The notes under the pieces are model-generated. The model saw nothing but the letters and a program-made list of their open reading frames with translations, had not been told where the DNA came from and searched no databases. A DNA stretch of 64,000 nucleotides, from contig NZ_CP117437.1 in NCBI RefSeq assembly GCF_030687535.1, forward strand, positions 558,001 to 622,000. The letters run 5' to 3'. This DNA comes from Pseudomonas sp. FP2335. Lineage in GTDB: Bacteria > Pseudomonadota > Gammaproteobacteria > Pseudomonadales > Pseudomonadaceae. The first letter of the stretch is position 1; every line of letters starts with the position of its first letter. The position numbers and the translations under genes were made by a program. Positions 57,232 through 64,000 of this stretch are shown here, piece after piece.

Positions 57232-58202
57232 TGAGTGCCCTGCCCCCCGCGATCTTCCTGATGGGCCCCACGGCTGCCGGCAAGACTGACCTGGCCATCG
57301 AGCTGACCAAGGTGCTGCCGTGCGAGCTGATCAGCGTCGACTCTGCCCTGGTTTACCGGGACATGGACATCGGCACGGCTAAACCTTCCAAAGAGCTGCT
57401 GGCGCAGTATCCGCACAAGCTGATCGACATCATTGACCCGTCCGAGAGCTATTCGGCGGCGAATTTCCGTACCGATGCCCTGGCCGCCATGGCCGAGATC
57501 ACCGCGCGCGGCAATATTCCGCTGCTGGTCGGGGGCACGATGCTCTACTACAAGGCTTTGCAGGAAGGCCTGGCGCAGATGCCACCGGCCGATCCCCAGG
57601 TGCGCGCCGAGCTGGAAGAAGAGGCTGCACGCCTTGGGTGGCAAGCCTTGCACGACCAGTTGGCGGCTGTGGACCCGGTGTCCGCCGCGCGTATTCACCC
57701 CAATGATCCCCAACGGCTCAGTCGCGCCCTGGAAGTCTGGCGTGTCAGCGGCCAGACCATGACCTGGCATCGGCAGCGACAATCTGCGCAAAGTGCTGAT
57801 GCAGGCGCATCTGGACAGTCACAATTGCCCTATACTGTGGCGAATCTGGCCATCGCTCCGGCAAATCGCCAGGTGCTGCATGAACGAATTGCACAAAGAT
57901 TCACAATTATGTTGGAACAGGGGTTTATAGACGAGGTCGTAGCACTGCGTTCCAGAGGTGACCTGCATCCAGGGTTGCCTTCGATACGTGCTGTAGGCTA
58001 CCGCCAAGTCTGGGATCATCTGGATGGCAAGCTGACGTCAGCCGAAATGCAGGAGCGCGGCATCATCGCCACGCGCCAATTGGCGAAACGCCAGTTCACC
58101 TGGTTGCGCAGCTGGAGCGATTTGCACTGGCTGGACAGCCTGGACAGCGACAATCTGTCACGCGCCTTGAAATACTTGGGAACGGTCTCCATATTGAGCT
58201 GA
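57231..58202 (+). CDS. miaA: tRNA dimethylallyltransferase
   Basis: A 323-residue enzyme adding a prenyl group to A37 of tRNAs reading UNN codons. Walker A GPTAAGKT at residues 12-19, [16 protein letters not shown] and [12 protein letters not shown] are typical. ATG 57231 overlaps the mutL stop. hfq follows after 95 AT-rich bases in which a promoter is expected but I cannot fix one. Confidence 0.96.
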   Translation: MSALPPAIFLMGPTAAGKTDLAIELTKVLPCELISVDSALVYRDMDIGTAKPSKELLAQYPHKLIDIIDPSESYSAANFRTDALAAMAEITARGNIPLLVGGTMLYYKALQEGLAQMPPADPQVRAELEEEAARLGWQALHDQLAAVDPVSAARIHPNDPQRLSRALEVWRVSGQTMTWHRQRQSAQSADAGASGQSQLPYTVANLAIAPANRQVLHERIAQRFTIMLEQGFIDEVVALRSRGDLHPGLPSIRAVGYRQVWDHLDGKLTSAEMQERGIIATRQLAKRQFTWLRSWSDLHWLDSLDSDNLSRALKYLGTVSILS

Positions 58203-58297
58203 GTCCTTGCAATTGCCGTCTATCCTTGGGGGTGTGACGGCCATGAGTTATCTATTTTCCGATTTTTTTATTATTGATCCTTAAAGGAGTGCGGCAC

Positions 58298-58558
58298 ATG
58301 TCAAAAGGGCATTCGCTACAAGACCCTTACTTGAATACTTTACGTAAAGAGAAAGTGGGGGTTTCCATCTACCTGGTGAACGGTATCAAGCTGCAAGGCA
58401 CTATCGAATCGTTCGACCAGTTCGTCATCCTGCTGAAAAACACCGTCAGCCAGATGGTTTACAAGCACGCTATCTCTACAGTGGTTCCAGTTCGTCCAAT
58501 CCGTCTGCCTAGCGCAACCGGTGATGACGCAGCTGACGCTGAGCCAGGTAACGCCTGA
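58298..58558 (+). CDS. hfq: RNA-binding protein Hfq
   Basis: An 86-residue Sm-like hexameric RNA chaperone. Sm1 ([20 protein letters not shown]) and Sm2 (YKHAIST near residue 55) are intact; the C-terminal tail is short as in pseudomonads, unlike the 102-residue E. coli protein. AAAGGAGTG precedes the ATG. Co-oriented with hflX, 12 bases downstream. Confidence 0.98.
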   Translation: MSKGHSLQDPYLNTLRKEKVGVSIYLVNGIKLQGTIESFDQFVILLKNTVSQMVYKHAISTVVPVRPIRLPSATGDDAADAEPGNA

Positions 58559-58570
58559 TAGGAGTCTCCT

Positions 58571-59872
58571 TTGTTCTTTGAGCGCCACGGTGGTGGTGAG
58601 CGGGTAATCCTCGTTCACTTGGATGGACAGGACCCTGAGGCGCGCGAAGATCCGCAGGAGTTTCAGGAGTTGGCAAATTCGGCCGGCGCCGAGACCGTTG
58701 CGTTTTTTAACGTGCCGCGTCATCGGCCAACCGCCAAATTCCTGATTGGCAGCGGCAAGGTCGAGGAACTGCGCGACCTGGTCCACGCCGAAGAAGCCGA
58801 TCTGGTGATCTTCAATCACGTCCTCACGCCCAGTCAGGAACGCAACCTCGAACGTGTCTTCGAGTGTCGCGTGATCGACCGCACCGGCCTGATTCTCGAT
58901 ATTTTCGCCCAACGCGCCCGTACCCATGAAGGCAAGCTCCAGGTTGAACTGGCCCAGCTTGACCACATGAGCACGCGCCTGGTTCGCGGCTGGACTCACC
59001 TTGAACGTCAGGGTGGCGGTATCGGCATGCGTGGCCCGGGGGAAACCCAACTGGAAACCGACCGGCGTCTGCTGCGGGTGCGCCTGCGCCAGATCAAGGG
59101 CCGGCTGGAAAAAGTGCGCAGCCAGCGCGAGCAATCGCGCCGTGGGCGTTCGCGTGCGGACATACCTACCGTGTCCCTGGTGGGCTACACAAACGCCGGC
59201 AAGTCCACGCTGTTCAACAACGTGACCAAATCCGACGTGTACGCGGCCGACCAACTGTTCGCCACTCTCGACCCGACCTTGCGCCGTCTGGATCTCGACG
59301 ACCTGGGGCCGATTGTCCTGGCGGACACCGTGGGCTTCATTCGTCACTTGCCCCACAAGCTGGTCGAGGCATTTCGGTCTACGCTCGAAGAGTCGAGCAA
59401 TTCCGATTTGCTGTTGCACGTGATCGATGCGGCCGAACCGGATCGCATGTTGCAGATCGAGCAGGTGATGCTGGTATTGGGCGAGATTGGCGCCCAGGAC
59501 TTGCCGATCCTCGAGGTCTATAACAAACTCGATTTGCTTGAAGGCGTTGAGCCACAGATCCAGCGCGATGAGAACGGCAAGCCCCAGCGGGTATGGCTGT
59601 CGGCGCGCGACGGCAGTGGCCTGGAGCTGCTTGAACAAGCCATTGCCGAATTGCTCGGCAGCGATTTGTTCGTCGGCACCTTGCGCTTGCCCCAGCGTTT
59701 TGCTCGACTGCGTGCACAGTTTTTCGAGTTGGGCGCAGTACAGAAAGAAGAATACGACGAAGAAGGTGTCAGCTTGCTGGCTGTTCGATTGCCGCGCACG
59801 GAGCTTAATCGGCTGGTCAGTCGTGAAGGCGTAGTACCGACAGAGTTCATCGAACAACACACTTTGCAATAA
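58571..59872 (+). CDS. hflX: Ribosome-associated GTPase HflX
   Basis: A 433-residue GTPase that rescues or splits stalled ribosomes. An N-terminal HflX domain with a GGGIGMRGPGETQLETDRR stretch is followed by a G domain with G1 GYTNAGKST near residue 205 and NKLD-type G4. TTG 58571 is six bases after AGGAG. Confidence 0.95.
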   Translation: MFFERHGGGERVILVHLDGQDPEAREDPQEFQELANSAGAETVAFFNVPRHRPTAKFLIGSGKVEELRDLVHAEEADLVIFNHVLTPSQERNLERVFECRVIDRTGLILDIFAQRARTHEGKLQVELAQLDHMSTRLVRGWTHLERQGGGIGMRGPGETQLETDRRLLRVRLRQIKGRLEKVRSQREQSRRGRSRADIPTVSLVGYTNAGKSTLFNNVTKSDVYAADQLFATLDPTLRRLDLDDLGPIVLADTVGFIRHLPHKLVEAFRSTLEESSNSDLLLHVIDAAEPDRMLQIEQVMLVLGEIGAQDLPILEVYNKLDLLEGVEPQIQRDENGKPQRVWLSARDGSGLELLEQAIAELLGSDLFVGTLRLPQRFARLRAQFFELGAVQKEEYDEEGVSLLAVRLPRTELNRLVSREGVVPTEFIEQHTLQ

Positions 59873-59924
59873 AAGCCTCCGAAAGCGGTTGTGCCGCAGT
59901 AGCAGGCATTCTGTAGCATTGGTC

Positions 59925-59951
59925 GGCGCGCCGTGGGTGCGCCTTTGCTTT
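59925..59951 (+). terminator. Weak terminator-like hairpin between hflX and hflK
   Basis: GGCGC pairs with GCGCC over a nine-base loop and is followed by TTTGCTTT. The stem is only five pairs, so it may merely attenuate. Confidence 0.4.
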
Positions 59952-59968
59952 ATCAGATGGAGAGCGCT

Positions 59969-61144
59969 ATGGCTTGGAATGAGCCGGGTGGCAACTCGAA
60001 TAATCAGGATCCTTGGGGTGGTAAACGCCGCAATAATGGCGACCGCAAGGGGCCACCAGATCTCGACGAGGCCTTCCGAAAGCTGCAGGAAAGCCTGAAT
60101 GGGTTGTTCGGTGGTGGAAAAAAACGTGGTGGTGACGACAGTGGTCGCACAAGCAAGGGCGGCGGCTACGGCCTGCTGGGCCTGGGCCTTGTCGTGCTGG
60201 CGGCCGTCTGGCTGTACAGCGCTGTCTACGTCGTGGACGAGCAGGAGCAGGCCGTGGTGCTGCGCTTCGGCAAGTACTACGAGACTGTCGGCCCGGGCCT
60301 GAACATCTACTTCCCGCCGATCGACAAGAAGTACATGGAAAACGTCACGCGTGAGCGTGCCTACACCAAGCAGGGCCAGATGCTGACCGAAGACGAGAAC
60401 ATCGTCGAAGTGCCGCTGACCGTGCAGTACAAGATCAGCAACCTGCAGGACTTCGTGCTGAACGTCGACCAGCCGGAAATCAGCCTGCAACACGCGACCG
60501 AAAGTGCCCTGCGCCACGTGGTGGGTTCCACCGCCATGGACCAGGTACTGACTGAAGGCCGTGAACTGATGGCCAGCGAGATCAAGGAGCGCCTGCAGCG
60601 GTTCCTCGATACCTATCGCACCGGTATCACCGTGACCCAGGTGAACGTACAGAGCGCAGCCGCACCGCGTGAAGTTCAGGAAGCCTTCGATGACGTGATC
60701 CGCGCCCGTGAAGACGAGCAGCGTTCGCGCAACCAGGCTGAAACCTATGCCAACGGCGTCGTGCCGGAAGCCCGTGGTCAGGCCCAGCGTATCCTTGAGG
60801 ATGCCAACGGTTACCGTGACGAAGTGGTCTCCCGCGCCAAGGGTGAGGCGGATCGCTTTACCAAGCTGGTCGCCGAGTACCGCAAGGCGCCGGAAGTCAC
60901 CCGCGAGCGTCTGTACCTGGACACCATGCAGGAAGTCTTCAGCAACACCAGCAAGGTTCTCGTGACCGGCAACAAAGGTGGGCAGAACAACCTGCTGTAC
61001 CTGCCGCTGGACAAGATGATCGAAGGTGGTCGTAGCAGCACCAGCGCACCGGCCACAGGTTCGACAGCCGCTGCCAATGAAGCGAGCGCCCGTGCGGCCG
61101 CTGACTTGCTGCAACAGCAAACACGTAGCAGGGAGAGTCGTTGA
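59969..61144 (+). CDS. hflK: FtsH protease modulator HflK
   Basis: A 391-residue SPFH-domain inner-membrane protein that, with HflC, forms a cage around FtsH. The N-terminus is Gly/Asn/Lys-rich, one membrane helix lies near residues 68-86 (LGLVVLAAVWLYSAVYVVDE), and the SPFH core and coiled coil follow. ATG 59969 is seven bases after GGAGAG. The stop overlaps hflC (TGATG). Confidence 0.95.
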   Translation: MAWNEPGGNSNNQDPWGGKRRNNGDRKGPPDLDEAFRKLQESLNGLFGGGKKRGGDDSGRTSKGGGYGLLGLGLVVLAAVWLYSAVYVVDEQEQAVVLRFGKYYETVGPGLNIYFPPIDKKYMENVTRERAYTKQGQMLTEDENIVEVPLTVQYKISNLQDFVLNVDQPEISLQHATESALRHVVGSTAMDQVLTEGRELMASEIKERLQRFLDTYRTGITVTQVNVQSAAAPREVQEAFDDVIRAREDEQRSRNQAETYANGVVPEARGQAQRILEDANGYRDEVVSRAKGEADRFTKLVAEYRKAPEVTRERLYLDTMQEVFSNTSKVLVTGNKGGQNNLLYLPLDKMIEGGRSSTSAPATGSTAAANEASARAAADLLQQQTRSRESR

Positions 61145-62010
61145 TGAGCAATAAATCGCTGACCGCCCTGATTGTGGGCGTCGTCGTGGTCATCGCGGCC
61201 TGGAACTGCTTCTACATCGTGTCTCAGACCGAGCGCGCGGTGATGCTGCAATTCGGTCGCGTGGTCCAGGCGGATGTCCAGCCAGGCCTGCATGTGAAAG
61301 TCCCCTTCGTCAACCAGGTGCGCAAGTTCGATGCTCGCCTGATGACCCTGGATGCACCGACGCAGCGCTTCCTGACCCTGGAAAAGAAAGCCGTGATGGT
61401 TGACGCCTACGCCAAGTGGCGCGTCAAGGATGCCGAGCGTTTCTACACGGCAACCTCTGGTATCAAGCAACTCGCCGACGATCGTTTGTCGCGTCGTCTT
61501 GAGTCGGGCCTGCGTGACCAGTTCGGTAAACGCACCCTGCACGAGGTGGTGTCCGGTGAACGTGACGCGCTGATGGCTGACATCACGCGTTCGTTGAACG
61601 CGATGGCGGAAAAAGAGCTGGGCATTGAAGTGGTTGATGTCCGGGTCAAGGCCATTGACCTGCCGAAGGAAGTGAACCGCAGCGTGTTCGAGCGTATGAG
61701 CACCGAGCGTGAGCGTGAGGCTCGTGAGCACCGCGCCAAGGGTAACGAGTTGGCTGAAGGTATCCGTGCGGATGCCGACCGTCAGCGCCGTGTACTGCTG
61801 GCAGAAGCCTATCGCGAGTCCGAAGTGGCCCGTGGTGATGGTGATGCTCAAGCCGCAGCGATCTACGCCAAGGCCTACGGCCAGGACCAGGAGTTCTACG
61901 CGTTCTACCGTAGCCTGCGCGCCTACCGTGAAAGCTTCGCGAACAAAACCGACGTCATGGTGCTGGACCCAAGTAGCGATTTCTTCCGCTACCTGGAAAA
62001 AGCCAAGTAA
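61144..62010 (+). CDS. hflC: FtsH protease modulator HflC
   Basis: A 288-residue SPFH partner of HflK with an N-terminal helix (LTALIVGVVVVIAAWNCFYIV), then SQTERAVMLQFGRVVQ and a long charged coiled coil (STEREREAREHRAKGNELAE). ATG 61144 overlaps the hflK stop. A terminator follows about 90 bases after the stop. Confidence 0.96.
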   Translation: MSNKSLTALIVGVVVVIAAWNCFYIVSQTERAVMLQFGRVVQADVQPGLHVKVPFVNQVRKFDARLMTLDAPTQRFLTLEKKAVMVDAYAKWRVKDAERFYTATSGIKQLADDRLSRRLESGLRDQFGKRTLHEVVSGERDALMADITRSLNAMAEKELGIEVVDVRVKAIDLPKEVNRSVFERMSTEREREAREHRAKGNELAEGIRADADRQRRVLLAEAYRESEVARGDGDAQAAAIYAKAYGQDQEFYAFYRSLRAYRESFANKTDVMVLDPSSDFFRYLEKAK

Positions 62011-62100
62011 TCAGCTCGTCACTGTGTAGGACGCACTCCGTCGGGCGGCTAAAACGCCTGGCGGGGTGATCCTTTCAGAAAACGGGTGTATGATGCGGCA

Positions 62101-62123
62101 GCCGGGAAATTCCCGGCTTTTTT
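62101..62123 (+). terminator. Rho-independent terminator after hflC
   Basis: GCCGGG pairs with CCCGGC across AAATT and is followed by six T. It lies in a 293-base gap before hisZ; the rest of the gap shows no supported gene. Confidence 0.9.
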
Positions 62124-62303
62124 GCGTCTGCATGTTTGATTCGGCAGGCGTGACAGGTTTTTCGAGGAAAGTGCCCGACGAGGCCGATTGCAGGCCATTC
62201 GTCACGTCGCTCTTGCGCGTGGTTTATGCAGGCGGCGGGCATTTTCTGCTTCACTCAAGGCTCGGCCTAGGGCTGGCCGCCCGGATCAAAGGGGAATGGC
62301 GTA

Positions 62304-63491
62304 ATGGCAACGGTAGACCGCTGGCTGCTGCCAGATGGCATCGAAGAAGTACTGCCACCGGAAGCTGCGCGCATTGAAGTAGCGCGTCGCCAGGTGTTGG
62401 ATCTGTTCCAGAGCTGGGGTTACGAGTTTGTCGTGACCCCCCATATCGAGTACCTGGAATCCCTGCTGACCGGCGCGGGCCAGGACCTGGATCTGCGCAC
62501 CTTCAAGGTCATCGACCCGCAATCGGGCCGGCAAATGGGTTTCCGTGCCGACATCACGCCGCAAGTGGCGCGCATTGACGCGCACACCCTGCGTCGCGAA
62601 GGCCCGAGCCGCCTGTGCTACGCCGGCAGTGTGCTGCATGCGCAGCCACGTGCCTTGTCGTCTTCCCGTAGCCCGATCCAGTTGGGCGCCGAGTTGTATG
62701 GCGATGCCAGCCCGAGCAGCGACGTTGAGGTGATCAGCTTGATGCTGGCCATGCTGCAACTGGCTGACGTACCTGATGTCCACATGGACCTGGGCCACGT
62801 CGGTATCTACCGCGGCCTGGCCCGTGCGGCCGGTTTGTCCGGTGAAGTGGAGCAGCAGTTGTTCGACGCCCTGCAACGCAAGGCGATCGATGAAGTGATT
62901 GCCTTGACCGAAGGTGTGCCTGCGGAGTTGGCCGAGATGCTGCGTGCACTGGTCAACCTGTGCGGTGGTCGTGAAGTGCTGGTGGCTGCGCGCGAGCGTC
63001 TGGCCAAGGCGCCGGCGCCGGTACTGGCTGCACTGGACGATGTGCTGGCTATCGCCGAGCAACTGTCTGCGCGCTTCCCGCAGCTGCCGCTGTACTTTGA
63101 CCTGGGTGAATTGCGCGGTTACCACTACCACACTGGTGTGGTGTTCGCGGTGTTTGTACCGGGTGTTGGCCAGGCCATCGCCCAAGGCGGTCGTTATGAC
63201 GACATCGGCGCCGACTTCGGTCGTGCCCGTCCGGCGACCGGCTTCTCTACCGATTTGAAAACCCTGGTGACCCTGGGGCGTGCTGAGGTCGAGCTGCCGT
63301 CTGGTGGCATCTGGATGCCCGACAGTACGGACGCGGCACTCTGGCAGCAGGTTTGCCAGTTGCGCAGTGAGGGTCAGCGTGTCGTTCAGGCTTTGCCTGG
63401 GCAGCCATTGGCCGCCGCCCGTGAAGCGGACTGCGACCGGCAATTGATTCAGCAGAACGGGCTTTGGCAAGTATCGCCACTGGCTTCTTGA
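62304..63491 (+). CDS. hisZ: ATP phosphoribosyltransferase regulatory subunit
   Basis: A 395-residue class II aaRS-like protein (HisRS paralogue) that activates the short-form HisG in histidine synthesis. Motif 2-like [14 protein letters not shown] and the [20 protein letters not shown] stretch are seen, while the C-terminal anticodon-binding domain of HisRS is missing as expected. AAAGGGG precedes the ATG. purA follows after 54 bases. Confidence 0.94.
   Translation: MATVDRWLLPDGIEEVLPPEAARIEVARRQVLDLFQSWGYEFVVTPHIEYLESLLTGAGQDLDLRTFKVIDPQSGRQMGFRADITPQVARIDAHTLRREGPSRLCYAGSVLHAQPRALSSSRSPIQLGAELYGDASPSSDVEVISLMLAMLQLADVPDVHMDLGHVGIYRGLARAAGLSGEVEQQLFDALQRKAIDEVIALTEGVPAELAEMLRALVNLCGGREVLVAARERLAKAPAPVLAALDDVLAIAEQLSARFPQLPLYFDLGELRGYHYHTGVVFAVFVPGVGQAIAQGGRYDDIGADFGRARPATGFSTDLKTLVTLGRAEVELPSGGIWMPDSTDAALWQQVCQLRSEGQRVVQALPGQPLAAAREADCDRQLIQQNGLWQVSPLAS

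Positions 63492-64000
<509 letters not shown>

Noticed and set aside
58203..58297. Promoter for hfq
   Set aside because: The AT-rich stretch has several -10-like hexamers but none with a proper -35 at 16-18 bases; I could not choose one.
58340..61120. A 926-codon open frame antisense to hfq, hflX and hflK
   Set aside because: It spans three firmly identified plus-strand genes and has no family motifs. High third-position GC on one strand leaves long open antisense frames in such genomes.
62150..62180. CGAGGAAAGTGCCC stretch recalling the RNase P RNA motif GAGGAAAGTCC
   Set aside because: The rest of the interval is far too short and lacks other RNase P RNA features.
62066..62377. A 103-codon open frame before and into hisZ
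   Set aside because: It runs through the terminator hairpin and into hisZ, has no ribosome site and no recognisable family.

Overview
The window is 64 kb of ordinary, gene-dense, GC-rich pseudomonad chromosome. Gene order closely follows the stretch of the Pseudomonas aeruginosa PAO1 chromosome that runs from the LPS core-oligosaccharide genes to purA. The intergenic repeats (inverted pairs of GTGGGAGCGGGCTTGC, GTGGGAGCTGGCTTGC and GTGAGCGGGCTTGCCCC types) are REP/REPIN families typical of the P. fluorescens group, so I infer a P. fluorescens-group strain. I see no phage, insertion sequence, CRISPR array, rRNA or tRNA gene.

Layout. (1) 1-19.3 kb is the LPS core and lipid A assembly region. 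It holds three kinase-fold genes (first one truncated), an inserted TonB-dependent receptor on the minus strand, and then a tightly overlapping run: carbamoyltransferase, wapH-like glycosyltransferase, mig-14-like, dnpA-like deacetylase and ssg-like glycosyltransferase. Two more glycosyltransferases, a degenerate kinase-fold gene, waaL, msbA, hldE and a sugar epimerase follow. (2) 19.4-26.7 kb carries a minus-strand group (Nudix-like protein, aldo/keto reductase, FAD oxidoreductase), an SMR transporter, a divergent LysR regulator, waaA and a TolC-family outer-membrane protein. (3) 26.8-31.2 kb is thiamine-related: a TPP riboswitch, thiC, and a CytX-type permease, followed by a convergent lipoprotein gene. 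(4) 31.4-40.4 kb contains nudF, yqiB, cpdA, yqiA, parE, a phytase-esterase-like secreted protein, parC and a PqiC-like lipoprotein. (5) 40.5-48.9 kb contains a YtjB/SMP-like membrane protein, serB, psd, rhdA, an HDOD protein and motAB with its own sigma-28 promoter. (6) 49-64 kb contains rsgA, orn, a TRIC-family protein, queG, and then the long plus-strand run nnrD-tsaE-amiB-mutL-miaA-hfq-hflX-hflK-hflC, hisZ and the start of purA.

I did not find a clearly undescribed multi-gene system. The observation I rate highest is that the kinase-fold domains in the LPS cluster fall into intact and degenerate forms. HND and HGD catalytic loops sit beside domains in which the catalytic Asp or its His is replaced (HGC, QED, FRS), and one protein fuses a degenerate and an intact domain. 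Other points worth a second look are a degenerate Nudix-box protein, several REPINs (one with arms from two families, one forming a perfect 31-bp hairpin between thiC and cytX), competing hairpins in the leader of the carbamoyltransferase gene, and precise sigma-28, sigma-70, LysR and TPP control sites.
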